From Schistosoma haematobium (Eukaryota; Platyhelminthes; Trematoda; Strigeidida; Schistosomatidae): DNA of 64,000 nucleotides. The position numbers were made by a program, and so were the translations under genes. The notes under the pieces were generated by a model, which saw only the letters and a list, made by a program, of their open reading frames with translations, did no database searches and had not been told where the DNA came from. Below, one piece after another: positions 1 to 11,792 of this stretch (its first letter is position 1; every line of letters begins with the position of its first letter). Where the stretch lies: contig NC_067198.1 in assembly GCF_000699445.3 (NCBI RefSeq), positions 44,454,691 to 44,518,690 on the forward strand. Direction: 5' to 3'.

Positions 1-292
1 GAAGAGTGCTTTTGCCTGATTTCGGAGGTCCGACGATTGCAACTATATATGGTGGAGAAACAGCCGAAACATATTTGGATTGTAATAAATGATGTCTTTT
101 AGTCTGATGATCAAGCGTACGTTGGACTAGGCGTGATGCTTTAGTTGTGTGTTGGACAGCAAATGCCTTAGGATTGTTTGCTATTGCTGACTCTCGTGGA
201 CATTTTTTCTGCGCTTTACGACCGCTGGCGCGTGGGCGGTGCTTTTTGTTAACATCTATGTCATCAAATTTATTAGGATCTTTTAACACCAT
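1..292 (-). CDS. BMS1: BMS1 ribosome biogenesis GTPase, N-terminal fragment
   Basis: The minus strand is open from an ATG at 292-290 to the window edge, about 97 codons. An in-frame TGA lies nine codons upstream with no other Met between, which fixes the start. The protein begins with an acidic/basic leader, then a KKHRPRASGRKAQKK block, NPKAFAVQHTTKASR, a QTKRHH segment and the Walker A loop GPPKSGKST at the edge. This order (KKHR..SGxKAxKK, NPKAFAVQ, TKxHH, PPxIVxIVGPPKxGKST) is the hallmark of BMS1. BMS1 is a nucleolar GTPase that delivers RCL1 to the 90S pre-ribosome for 18S rRNA processing. The rest of the gene lies to the left of the window. Family and position in the protein are recognised with high confidence. 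Whether a 5' non-coding exon exists cannot be seen. Confidence 0.9.
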   Translation of the reverse strand, partial: MVLKDPNKFDDIDVNKKHRPRASGRKAQKKCPRESAIANNPKAFAVQHTTKASRLVQRTLDHQTKRHHLLQSKYVSAVSPPYIVAIVGPPKSGKSTL

Positions 293-689
293 TGAAGAAA
301 ACGTAAACTCTCTCCGTCAGAGTCTACAGTTTGGAGTGCACCACTTGAATCTAGATGCACGTGTGTCAGGATAGCTTGAATATACGCTAACCTTGGCAGA
401 TCAACATCCCAATAACTAAAATCATGGTGAAAGTAGTTCCACATGTAGTAAAAGTTTAGGATAACGTAGGTGGAATTTTCACTTTGTGTGGAGAAAGGAA
501 TCGTTAAGCTATATTACCGTTATTCAACATGTGGTTTGGTATAAACGTTAGGTTGTTTCAAATGGTTCTGGATGGGATAGAAGCTTTCTGTTAACAGGCT
601 TCTTTATCTAGTAGAAGTGGATCACTGACATCTCCAGGTAGAAACCTATGTATGTTTAACGGTAAAAGATAAAAAATATCGGTAAATCA
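293..689. other. 5' flank of BMS1, no gene seen
   Basis: This is non-coding sequence upstream of the BMS1 start and is expected to contain its promoter and 5'UTR. I see no conserved ORF, RNA gene or recognisable repeat before the retroelement that begins near 690. Confidence 0.5.
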
Positions 690-959
690 CTGTGGGATAC
701 TGTCCCTAGTCATAATGAATATATTAAGTTTTCTATTAAAGGACTGCTGAGAAGTCTCTCGGGCGATCTCAGCAGGCAGCGAATTCCAGCGTTTGACCAC
801 TCTTAAGGAACAGAAGGTATGCCTACAGTATGTTCTGTTATTGTTGAGTCTCTCGATTCCGGGTGTTACCTCTAAGGTTTGTATTATAACTTGCCGTAAG
901 TGGGTATTTAAGGGGATACCCGAAAGTGTTGAAGGTGTTACAAGTCGTTGAAAGGTCAA
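687..959 (-). pseudogene. ORF2 C-terminal remnant of CR1-1
   Basis: This segment ends with the CSLRVVKRWNSLPAEIARETS.. SFNRKL pattern. The pattern closes ORF2 in CR1-like elements (RVVNxWNxLP..V..S..SFKxxLD), and the same ending occurs in the better-preserved copy at 11089-11565. Confidence 0.7.
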
Positions 960-1456
960 CTCTGAGACATCTATGCCCTGATGGGCAAGGATTTAGTTAT
1001 TTGAGGCACTTCCCAACGTTTACTTTCGAGTCGAACAGAACTGTCGAACATTAAGTGGAAAGTTCTGTCGTTAAACTGGACAAAAATGGGCTTCAACGTT
1101 AATAGTACAAGGCTTGGTTGAAAGGCATTTTTGTTACAGTAAGCGTAATATTTCAGGATGTAGTGTTCCAACACTCCTAGGCCTTTTCCAAATTGGGATC
1201 TTTCTAGACTGGGGTCACTGAAGATATGTGAATAGTCTTGAAAATTTCTTGGATGAAATATTTTACACTTTGAAGCGTGAAAAGCAAGTTCATTGTTATC
1301 CACCTGACATTTAAGTCAACTCAAGTCCTCCTGAAGTGCGAGCTTACAATTTCGGATGAAAACCCCTCTCCAGGGTTTCATAACATCAGAGAAAATTAAT
1401 AAATCTGACGATACCTGCTGTGGAAGATCGTTTATAGAAATAAAGAAAAGAAGACC

Positions 1457-1738
1457 TCATGATGAACCCTGGAGGACCCCACTGTAATAATCCATAGCCT
1501 GATAGAAAGTGAAGTTAACTCTGAGTTTAAACGGCCATTTATTTAAATATGAAGCAAGCCAATCATTTAATAATGACTTTATACCTATTCGTTTGAGCTT
1601 ATTGATAACAAATATACGGTTGACTTTATCAAAAGCTTTTGAGAAGTCAAGATAAATTATGCCAACCTTTTCCTTGAGATTAAGGACGGCTTTTATCTGT
1701 CCACCGCAGTCAGCAGGTTGGTTGTACAACGTTGACAT
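1457..1738 (-). pseudogene. Reverse transcriptase palm remnant of CR1-1
   Basis: A 93-codon open segment carries the RT signature YLDFSKAFDKVN followed by a VINKLKRIGIKSLLNDWLASYL stretch and GVLQGS. This corresponds to RT motifs A to B of CR1-like elements. The upstream and downstream RT parts lie in other frames, so it is a fossil. Confidence 0.75.
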
Positions 1739-2352
1739 TTTCTGAAACCGTGCTATTGGGCTGAAAAGAAGTTTATGAATAGTAAATGGTTATGTAATCC
1801 ATAGCATATAAGGGATTCCATACCTTTTTGTGGGTATTGTGAGAAGTGCTACAGGCTGACAGCTTGAAGGTTCACTGCGTCGACCTTCATTGAAAATTTG
1901 TGATGTGAGCCAGCTTCCAATTTTCCAGTAATGTGTCTCCTCTTAGCGAATATGAGAACATCACACAAGGCGAGGTTACCAAGATTGAAGCCGCCTCCCC
2001 TAGTATAGCAGAATGAACCACATCTGAGCCAAAAGAAGTGTCCTTGTTTGGATGCTGCGGTTTCCGATACACCGTTTTAGCCCTCAGGTTCACTTCTGAG
2101 AGTCCTATTGAGTCGCAGGTGAAGCTCTCTTCGATGTAGTTAGTGTAAGATGGTGGAAATGTCTGAATGTGCTGCCCTCCCAGAAGATCGGTTGTGTCAC
2201 TGCTGTAGAGTGACCAGTAAAGCTGACATATCCAACCGTTCGTAATTCCAACACTTGTTGATAGTACAATGTTTGGTTCAGTATTGCTGACAAGATTGAG
2301 GGCTATGACTGCATTACCATTTCTACCCCGGGGAGCCAGGATTAAGGGGTTG

Positions 2353-2634
2353 TCAATCAGGAATTCTTTGTTTGTAAAAATGCAGTCTAAACATGACGGC
2401 TTTTGACTGTCTGTTCACCCAGTTGCTAACTTCATATTTTTGAATAATCCCAGTGAGGTTGAAGAGGTGAACTTCAGTGGAGTTTTCACCTCCAGTGTAA
2501 GTGTATTCAGTGAAACTGACCTTATGAAGATTGAAATCTCCTAGAACCAGGATGTGAGTATTTCCAGAACAGTCCCTCCAGCATACAATTGTCATTTTCA
2601 GTGCCAGCTGTGAGCTTCCTGTAGATGACTCCAA
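2353..2634 (-). pseudogene. AP-endonuclease remnant of CR1-1
   Basis: The segment contains VLGDFNLHKVSF, the GDFN catalytic motif of the exonuclease-endonuclease-phosphatase fold used by non-LTR elements to nick target DNA. The flanking residues are too decayed to follow the whole domain. Confidence 0.6.
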
Positions 2635-5249
2635 CTATAAACATCGAGGTGCAAGACATTCTTACTGAGCATCATACGGATTTATCAAGATTGGTAAACT
2701 CTTGAGTGCGTACTTGACGTACTACCTAGCAAGGTTTTAGCTACGGGGCTACTCCACTCTCGATTCCTGTTTTTGTCGTTGCAAAATAAAGACATAATCT
2801 GAGATGTCCATGTTTCAAATATTCCAGTCAGATGGTTGTTACTAGCGTTACTTAGTTCACACAACTCTATTTTGTTCATTTAAATCTCGGCGTTCCTATA
2901 TTGGCAGTTAATTATTTTGATTTAGACGCGCAAGCTTCGTCGACAAGGGGAATAAACCTATAACACCTAATATAACGTCGCAGTTGTTCAGTTGGATACA
3001 TTGATGAGGGTGTGTGAAATATAAAGCTCACTTCACTTTCCATGTACTCTAGTGACCTACGCAACGTGGAAGTAAAAGTTTGAACAAGAAGTGTGCTTAA
3101 TGCCCGTTGGACTCCAGCATGATTCCGATGAAACGGATATCCTACTTACTTCACACACTCTGGGTCAAATCATGTTGATACAATGTGGATAATACAAGTC
3201 AGAAGCGAATTGTAAATAGGACGCATCTATTTCAGACATACTAATCCGAATCGCCAGGTAATCTATAAAGTATCGAATTTCGATGGCACTTCGACTGGGA
3301 AAGTGATGTGATTTAGTTATTATCAGCGTGAGGGGGATAAGTTAGCATGCAGATCACCAATGCTAGTGATTTATGTCGATGGTTGAAGGCCTTTGCCAGC
3401 TGGGGGAGGACGTTATGGCCCCCTAGCTTATGTCGAAGCCATACCTTGAGTTCCACGTATAATGTGGGTCTCCCCTTCGTCGTATCCATCTTCTACGGAC
3501 ATTTTGATGATGGCGAAGAATGAACATAGTGACATCACAGAAGTTTATTTGTAGGGATATGTAAAAGAAACTGCGTGCGGCCGCTGCTGTATGGATTAAT
3601 CTATGGTGTGCAGCTGATTGATATGGGTTGGTTGTCTTTGTTCTTGGCGAGGGTCGGTAAGCTTTTGATACGTGGTGACATGACTGACGGAGCACAATGC
3701 ATCTCAAGTATCCAAAGCTAGAAAGCTCATTGGACTCAAAATGATTAACTCCAACAATATCGAATAGAGATTATTGTTATACAAAAAACATATCTATTCT
3801 TAAATTCGGTATTTCAGTTTACAGTAGTTGCAGGCATAATGGCCTGATAAGAATTAAAGGTGTTCAAAGAAGGTTCACTAAAGATGTTTTGGAATATTCA
3901 GACAACAGGGATTATCACCAAAGTTGTTAACAACTCAAATTAAAACCTCTCTGGATCACACGTATCAAATTAAACCTTGTCTTTATCTACTGGCTTATGG
4001 ACGGTATTTCTTACTCCGCGGCGCCACCCCTTCGTGCTCTGTGATATCATCCCGCAACCTACTCAATGAGGAAAATATTCTAACGATTCCGAAAAACTAC
4101 ACAAACGTATGCCAACATTTTTTCGTTATTCGCCACCCAACTATGTAGAACAGACAACCGGAGAACCTCCGTCGCAATGAAATTGTAGTGGGATTGGGCC
4201 CTAACCACACAATCATGAAGACTGAACACGAGATAATTGGGGGAACGGATATTCAGCATTTAATGTGGAGAAAAACACAACGATGAAGAAGGCAGGAAGA
4301 ATTAATTCAATGGGTTCGTATTGATCGGATCGCATGGCTCAGCCTTGCAGGCTTGGCCGCACTTATGTAACGTTTTCTTTGTCCATATTAAACATATTGT
4401 TCTATCTCCAGCCTAAATGTGTTCTACATCATAGATTGATGATTGTTACAACACGATGAATTTGGGTAGACGATGGTGTGACTTTCATGTAATATCTTAT
4501 AAATTAGGCAGTTACACCATGACAAATCTAAATTTTTGGATTAGGTCTATTATTATACTAGTATTGATATCACAGTTGACCACAATTCTACAGAAATACA
4601 GCCCATTTCAGAAGTTTTCTTGGTTTTCTTTTTGAAAGTGGATTGTGTCACCTATCGAATATTAATGTGTTTGACAATAATTTAAACAAACACGGTTCGT
4701 TATCTATCTAATTGACTGTTACGGGAGAACTGAACACATTTGTCTGATTTAAACCTATTTTTGTGTATAAATAATTTTACTGTGTTTCTGGACGTAACTG
4801 TTTTACTTAACTTTTGAACTTGTTTGTTTATATCATTAATATCGGACATTTTGGTTTCTCTTTGTCACTGGTTTGGTATTTGGGAGTTTTTGCTCCGGGA
4901 ACCTACAAAGTTGAATGTTTGTTTTGTCATTGTTATAATTATTGTTGTTGGAACGACATTTGGGTCGACTATTTGTAAATTGTGAATGAACTTTGGTATC
5001 AAATTGGAATTTGGTTCTATTATTAATTTGGGTTCGTGAATTGAAAATTGATTATACATACCGTACTTCAATAAAGGGAACGAGCGAAAACTTGGACGTG
5101 ACATTGACTGAAAAGCAAAGTATAACCTTTAAAATTTTTCTCGTTCATATTATTTCCTTCTATCCATCCTAATATCCGAAGTTTGCTTATATTCAAATCT
5201 ATGATTATTGTTATTTTGATTGGTCCCTCGACACAATAGACAATCTTTC

Positions 5250-5870
5250 TGTCCCTTCTTTTCCCCCTTAAAATATTATATTTTTAAACGTCCAAAGTCT
5301 ATAACTAAAAGCAAATTATCTTATGTTATACTTAAATAAATTAACTTCTCAGATTCATTTTATCTTCACCATATATATATATATATATATAACACTTGGA
5401 AATTTACAATTGATTATCCTTTGCAATTAATTGTGACTTCCATAACATCATTCTAAATTATTGTTGCACATGAGTTTATACTAATATCAAGTTTTGCCGT
5501 GTATCCTGTTACATAGATTTACGTGTATTTATCCGAGTGCACTAAATTATTTTTAAAAATTAATGGTCTACTTCACAGTTCAACATTTATTACACTCTTA
5601 TTATGGTAACTGAACCCCTTCACTAGGTGTTCACTTAGTTTCGCTTTCGATTTTCCTTCTAAATACACATTATTCTTACGTTTCTGAAGTTTATAATTAG
5701 GACGATATCTTGTACTACACTTAAATTAACATCTCAGATTCGTTTTATCCTCACTATGCATATAAGAGTGACACATATTGATATTTGACTATCCTTTGCG
5801 CTTGATTGAGACTTTTACGACATCACTCCAAACTATAACTGCACCAACACTTATTCAACGCCTATCTTAC
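5250..5870 (+). repeat. Diverged direct duplication of about 230 bp
   Basis: The blocks at about 5250-5500 and 5640-5870 share the same succession of words. Both have a CTTAAAT..AACNTCTCAGATTC core, then TTTTATC.TCAC.AT, GATTATCCTTTGC, TTGTGACTT/TTGAGACTT and CATCA.TC.AA.TAT. The spacing is about 385 bp. They look like an old tandem duplication or the two ends of a decayed element. No coding content was seen. Confidence 0.5.
5371..5391. repeat. (AT)n microsatellite
   Basis: An uninterrupted AT dinucleotide run of about ten units. Confidence 0.9.
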
Positions 5871-6639
5871 TGCAATAATAAGTTGGTTTCTTATTTATTT
5901 ATTTTTAATCTATCTTTTTATTTTTTATTCAGCTGGCGATACATACACAGTCGTTTATTATTGTTCTATGCTCACAAACACGCTTATCAAACTGTTCATG
6001 TATTTCGCGTCTTCTTCATTTCCATTTCCTCACATTTCTGTCTTCCTTCTTTAAAGTCAACTCAATATTCTTCTCAATTGCACAGAACCTGGTTTGTTAT
6101 TATTTTATTATTTATTTATCTATTTTTCAAATATGACAAATATTATGCTTACAATATTGAAACCACTGTACTATTGCGTTTCTGAGGAAACCCGAAATGG
6201 TTTCTTCATAACACTTATGTACCCATAAGCTGTTTGTGAACAATGATAATAATAATAATGATTAAAATATATATTTATTATGATAAGATTTTAGAATGAC
6301 TAGCACCATATCAGGATTAACTAATTCTGAATATAGAGTTGAAAGTCAGTACCACTACATATTTAAGAGTGAAAGTCCAGATAATATAAACTTCACGTTT
6401 TAGTGGAAAATGTATGAAATAGCTATCATCAACAGATTGATATTAAGCCATTATATCTGACGCTTTCAATCGCCGACTTTATAGTGGCTATCAATCATAT
6501 GAATTTTGGATTAATATATCTAAACAATAGGTAGACGTTAGTTCGTTACTACTACTGACTTTGAGTATCACGAGCGCTTTGTAAGGTATTTTGGTACTTC
6601 ACTGGGGTTGTGTTTTGATTAACACACTGGACATATACC

Positions 6640-8920
6640 TTATATCCGAAACTTAAATATGATGTGATCACTATTCACTAGTGGGAGAAAGTTCTGAATA
6701 TCGGTGACATCCTCACAGTGGTGTGTGAGGTCAAGGTCTAGCAATGACGGGTCATGTTCCAAGTCAAAATGTGTCGGTATTACGATGTATTGTATAAGTG
6801 CACATAGAATGTCGCTGCCGAAACCCCCACCTGAAGCTGTAAGCTCTGTTCAGTTGATATGCGGTGCATTTAAATCTTCAATGATGAGACAACGGTTGGC
6901 CTTACTCCAGGAACAGATGTTTCTCAAGATAAAGTAGACAGCAAGGCAATAGAGACTATGGTATATTCCTCCTATAGTCACTAATCTGCTTCTAGACTTA
7001 ATTGTACAATATCCCTCTTCACATGTACCACTAACATGTGAAGATGGCACAGGTATTCAGTGTTTGACAGCGCTTTAACCAGTAACACCTAACATAACTC
7101 TTACCCACCAAGAGAAATCAAAAGACAGAATCGGGGAGGTCGAAAGACATATTTGTTGACTGTCAATATATCGAGAATCGTCTGATCTAATCTGGCCAGC
7201 GATTGCAGTAGATGTTGAGCATGGCGTTACCACACGTGGTCTGGTGCGGATGCATGACCGAGCGCCTTCAGCTAGGTGAGTCCACTAAAACATGTGGTCA
7301 GCATCCAATGTCGAAAACTTACAGGGCTATTTATTTTGGGGATTTATTTACCGCTACAATGCGCCTCCAATATAATTGATTGTATGCGAAAGTGATCCCT
7401 AACATATAATATTATGCCTCCCCCTTGCGACTCATAACTCAGCTTATAATGCAGATGTAGCCTGAAAGAATAGTTGGAAGAATAGTCTGCATCTACGGTG
7501 CGTAAATGTTTTGCAATAACAATTATATCGTGACTTGATTCAACCGACATCAAACTTATCTCGAGTTTGTTGTTTCAAATATTCCGGACGTCCGTGCAGC
7601 ACAGACTTAAGGTGTTTTGATAATCACTCTATCTACCCATATGGGTCTCGGAAGCATTGGATTCCAACACCTGACTACCCAAAAACCCTTAATCATAAGG
7701 TTCGTCTCGCCACTTAGCGTTTGGGTTCTTCCGCCTGATTCGATCCTCAAGCGGCCAATCTGGCCGGATGCGAATATATGAATAACGAGTTTTGTATGCG
7801 TCATTTAATAATACATCTCTTCGAAACTCCCGGGTACCATCATTATACTCCGTTTCGGTTTGGTCTAGCCTCTAACACATCTAGCACTTCTTATTACTTT
7901 CGTGATGTGTACCCCTGAAGCCTCTTCAGGCGGCACACTTTTGATGGCAGATTCCACCAACTCCGGGTAGCGTGCATGTCTTCTAGCAGGGTCATTGTCC
8001 TTCAACACCTTTAGATCCCACATAATCTAACTAGGAACGTGTTCAATTTCTTTGGAAGTCATGTTCACGGCTTTCGATCATGGTATCAAGTCCTACCTGT
8101 TAATTGCTGGCATTTTGCCTTTAGTTTCCTCTGTAAAAAAAGTCGTGGGAGTCAAGCGAATGACTCACCACGATGTTTGATACGGTTAAACTTTTCCCAC
8201 CTACGATAGGGTTAAATATTGTCTTACCTTGGAACTTTGGCGGAGTAATCTGATACGCAGAATGTGGGTCCACCAAGGACCTTTCAATTAGATGGGCGTT
8301 GTTTTGGCTGTCTTTCCTTCTCTTCTATGTTTCCGAGTCGTCCATTCCCCATCGGTCGCTGCTGTAGCAACTTGGCCTCCAGTATATAAAGGTATATCGC
8401 TCATTAATTGTTTCGGCATAGAAATCCTTGTTGCATGTTGAACATTAGGATGTTTGGCACGTGTCGTAATGGCATTTACGACACTGACAAACTATTCGCT
8501 ATCAATAACCATGTAAAAAACCCAACCCTCATCAACTTTTTTGATAATCAATGCCAGAAGGATAATTGCTTCCTGGATTAGTAATGTTCTGCTCGAACAA
8601 CACAAAACACCGAGCCAATGAGAGTTAGGCTTTGAGCACCTTTTGATAGGCAGTTGGACTTAAGCGGGTACATATCTCATGGAACTAATTCTTACACCCA
8701 TCATATTGCATTTCTTCTTCCACAGGGAATCAGCAGTACGGCTGCCCACATTTGTGAGCAGAGCCGACCATCGTAAAACTTAACTAAAAATGGTGACACA
8801 AAAATGGACATGTAAAAGAATCTCCAACCTTAACCGAATAAATCAAGTCAAAATCGACCAAGTATGCTTTAATGCAAAATCAAAACACACAAGTACAATA
8901 TCACTTTAAGTGAAATAAAT
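6640..8920 (-). mobile_element. CR1-2: decayed CR1-like element, ORF1 and endonuclease part
   Basis: On the minus strand the 5' part (8920-8560) has a 5'UTR and PHD-finger start collinear with CR1-4 at 15100-14800. The sequence MVGSAHKCGQPYC is followed by a stop where CR1-4 continues. ORF1 tail remnants lie at about 7800-7610. Endonuclease remnants follow: GGGIILYVRDHFRI near 7425-7385, CEEGYCTIKSRSR near 7020-6980 and CLIIEDLNAPHIN near 6888-6850 (the GDFNAPHMNW site, degraded to EDLNAPHIN). No RT part remains, so the copy lacks its 3' half. Confidence 0.7.
8560..8786 (-). pseudogene. PHD-finger ORF1 remnant of CR1-2
   Basis: The reverse complement from about 8772 reads MVGSAHKCGQPYC, stop, FPVEEEMQYDGCK. 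It matches the PHD zinc-finger start of the ORF1 at 14752-15003 residue for residue except for substitutions and one in-frame stop. Confidence 0.7.
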
Positions 8921-9040
8921 TCAATTAAAGTGCAAACAGTAGTATTGATGTGAAATTTTGCGATCGAAACAGTAAATTTAACTTAACGAGAAATGATACC
9001 ATTATCCTTTTTAAATAGCGCGCTTTCCAAGTCACTCGAA

Positions 9041-10830
9041 TTTTCAGTTTCAGTTTGGGAAGGACAGGAGGCCTGATGGCCTGTGTTAGTCCTGGCAATG
9101 GTGGTCTCTCAGTTGATCCAACTTTCTTTTGAAAGAATCGACGGATGGAGCCCCAACCACGTGCTGAGGTAATGAATTCCACTCGTTGATGATTCGATGG
9201 GAAAGTCAATAGTCAGCTGACAAGTAGTTTGTTCTTGGCTTTTGAACTTTTTTGGAGTGTCCTCGTAAATTCTCTGTCTTGGGAGACAAGAAAAATGAGG
9301 GCATATCAGGTGCGAATATAGCACTAAGCAATTTGAAGACTGTGATCAAGTTGCCTCTAGTCCTACGGTGTGACAACGGAAAAAGGTTCAGCTTGGCCAG
9401 TCAAGCTTCATACGGAAGCTTCGCTATCCCGAGAATCAGCTTAGTTGCCGTTCTCTGAATCTTTTCCAGAAGCTCACTGTCTTTTTTTTAAGCAGGGGCT
9501 GGCCGCTTGTATGCAGTACTCAAGTTTAGGACGTACGAACACTGTATACAAAGTCAAAAGCGTTTGAGCGTCGACATGACTAAAAGCCCTACGAACTGAC
9601 CATAAGGTTCTAAAACTTTTGGCGGCTATTGCACGGCAGTGTGCAGTAGTCTTTATGTCTTGGCTAACGATAACTTCTAAGTCATTATATGTCTGGACGA
9701 CAGGTAGCTCAGTGTTATTCATCGTGTATGTATCTGTGCCTTGATGACCGATATGCATCAAAACACAATTGTAATTATTAATCGGCAACTGCCAGGTTTT
9801 AAACCATTCAGATAATTTCTTCAGGTCGTTTCGGATTTCTAAGCTATCATCCTTACATCGTATTGTTCTCCATATCTTGACATCGTCAGCATATAGCAAG
9901 ACTGATAATGATAAGAGACAAGGAAGTTCATTTACATACAAGAGGAATAGCACTGGCCCCAAAACTGTACCCTGGGGCACTCCACTAAGCACAGTTCCCC
10001 AGCTAGATAACTTTGAGTCCACACGTACTCTTTGTTGACGCCCAACTAAGAAGTCTTTTATCAACTTCAGTAGATTGCCTTCAATCCCCACATTTCTTAA
10101 CTTATATAACAGCCGGTTGTGCGGAACTTTGTCAAAAGCTTTGCTGAAATCAATGAAGGCTACGTCTACAGGTAACTTTTGGTCATTAAGAGCGCACCAG
10201 CTTTCACGAGCCACTAATAAGTTAGTGAGGCAAGAGTAGCCCATTCCGAAACCGTGCTGCTTCTCCAAAAGGATCCGGTTTTTATCGAGATACTTAAACA
10301 GCTCCTTCCGAATAATCTTTTCTAAGATTTTAACAACCACACTAGTTAGGCTAACGGGTTGGTAATTCTCAGGTTTGTGTTTAGCACCTGTTTTGCAGAC
10401 AGAACTTACTATGGCGTTCTTCCAGTCTTTTTGTAAACGACCCTGCGTTACGGATAGGTTAAAGCATGTACTTAAAAGGCTTGCAACGAAGTTAGATAGT
10501 TCCTTCAGTAGCCTGGGATGTGAATTTACCTATGTCAAGCTTATTTAGCAGACCAAAGACATCGAGTTCTTTAATGGTCACGCTATCCAGTGTATGTGTG
10601 GGGATCTGTGTGCACTGGTGGGAAGGGTGCTTCTATGGTGTATACATTGCTGAAGTAGTTTGAGAACACTTGAGCCTTACCAAAGTCGTCCTCCACTAGT
10701 GACGTTTCAACTGAGGACTCTGGGTCTATTGTCCAATCTACTAATGATGCTAAGTACATGATACCTGATATATTGGCTTTCCAGACGTTAGGTCTGGATT
10801 GGGCTGACGCATGGTTGTGACTGACAGTTA
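9041..10830 (-). mobile_element. CR1-3: 5'-truncated CR1-like element with RT
   Basis: This is an RT-bearing fragment on the minus strand. The RT core lies at 10340-9474 and the C-terminal part, in another frame, at 9470-9110. The 3' end at about 9041-9055 carries a short tandem repeat, seen on the plus strand as TTTCAGTTTCAGTTTG. CR1-type elements typically end in such short tandem repeats. ORF1 and the endonuclease are absent. Confidence 0.8.
9474..10340 (-). pseudogene. Reverse transcriptase of CR1-3
   Basis: This is a 288-codon open segment of a CR1/Jockey-type RT. Visible landmarks in order are KILEKIIRKELFKYL, QHGFGMGYSCLTNLL, VAFIDFSKAFDKVPHNRLLYKL (motif A), GVPQGTVLGPVLFLLYVNELP (motif B), LLYADDVKIW (motif C with both catalytic Asp), WFKTWQLPINNYNC and a thumb ending in PKLEYCIQAASPCL. 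The catalytic residues are intact. The ORF lacks an upstream endonuclease and the final C-terminal segment is frameshifted, so the copy cannot act autonomously. Confidence 0.85.
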
Positions 10831-11088
10831 TATGGAAGTCATTTTCTTATTTTCATATTACAATCACCCAACCACCTACCTGGTAATATGATAGTTGTTG
10901 GTATCCAGGACTCTTACTGCCCTGAGACAAACGCGCTCAATCGAACTACAAGATATCAAAATCCACAAATAAGTACCAGACTGATTCGAACTAGTAGATT
11001 TGGGTGGTTAGACTACTAACTACTTAACATTGCCAAATAGATTCAGATTCAGATTTGTGTAGTAAGGACAGAAGGCCCACGGCCTTTG

Positions 11089-11565
11089 TTATTCCTTTTC
11101 TAGTATGCTTCTGTGAGTGTCCAGCCTTCTCTTGAAAGAGTCAATCGAAGGTGCGGACACCACTGCTTCAGGCAGCAGGTTCCAAGTATTGATGACTCGG
11201 TGTGAAAACCTGTATGCCACGGGTATTTTGTTCGTTCTTGGCTTTTCTACTCGCCTGCTATGTCCTCTGAGGTGTCCCGATCTAGTGGGAAGGAAGAGAG
11301 AGAATAAGTTAGGTCCGAAATCATTTCTCAGTATTCTGTACGTCAATATTAGATCTCCCCTTAGTCTGCGATAGGACAGAGTAAAGAGGTTCAGTTTTTC
11401 AAGCCGCTCTTTATATGATAAACACCGGAGTTCCGGAATTGCACGCGTAGCTGCCCTCTGTACTTTTTCTAGTATGTCCGAGTCACCTTTTAAGCAGGGG
11501 CTTGCAGCCTGAATACAGTTCTCTAGCTTGGCTCTCACTAAGGATGTGTATACTGTGGTGAACAT
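11089..11565 (-). pseudogene. ORF2 C-terminal segment of CR1-4
   Basis: This 158-codon segment begins FTTVYTSLVRAKLENCIQAASPCLKGD and continues through an LRCLSYKERLEKLNLFTLSYRRLRGDLILTYRI stretch. It ends in FSHRVINTWNLLPEAV..SFKRRLD. This is the classic C-terminal ending of CR1/Jockey ORF2. Confidence 0.85.
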
Positions 11566-11792
11566 GGTAGTATCTAACTTAGTGAATGTCCCTTTTAAAG
11601 CTTAGAGGGTTCGAAACCCCTTGGCTGCGACCTCCCGACAATGGGCCGTCGTCTTAAGATCATTACTCACTGTCACCCCTAGATCCTTATGAGACCAGAC
11701 TACTGGTAATGACACATCCCTATGTTGTACGTATTAACCTTTGAATCCCGCAAGTACATATAGACACACTTTTCCGAGTCGATAGGCATCAG

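Larger units (their letters stand above)
690..3250 (-). mobile_element. CR1-1: decayed CR1/Jockey-like non-LTR retrotransposon
   Basis: Read on the minus strand, remnants appear in the order expected for a CR1-like ORF2. Near 2880-2685 is an endonuclease start region (NKIELCEL..NHLTGIFETW). At 2560-2530 is the endonuclease core (ILVLGDFN). RT N-terminal material lies near 1960-1900 (LLENWKLAHIT). The RT palm (IYLDFSKAFDKVN) is at about 1660-1630, followed by GVLQGS near 1460. The terminal motif RVVKRWNSLPAEIA is near 790-760. Reading frames change repeatedly and stops intervene. No intact YADD box was found. The boundaries are approximate. Confidence 0.75.
3251..6639. other. Gene-poor stretch, no supported gene
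   Basis: A GC-richer block at about 3290-3710 looks like old repeat material, with a 94-codon minus ORF that I do not recognise. From about 4400 the sequence is AT-rich and has no conserved coding signal. It contains an (AT)n run at 5371-5391 and two diverged direct repeats near 5250-5500 and 5640-5870. Several ORFs of 60 to 135 codons occur but have simple, AT-driven composition and match nothing I know. Confidence 0.55.

Noticed and set aside
5778..6185. Plus-strand ORF of 135 codons
   Set aside because: Phe/Tyr/Leu-rich product driven by AT-rich sequence, with no recognisable domain or splice context.
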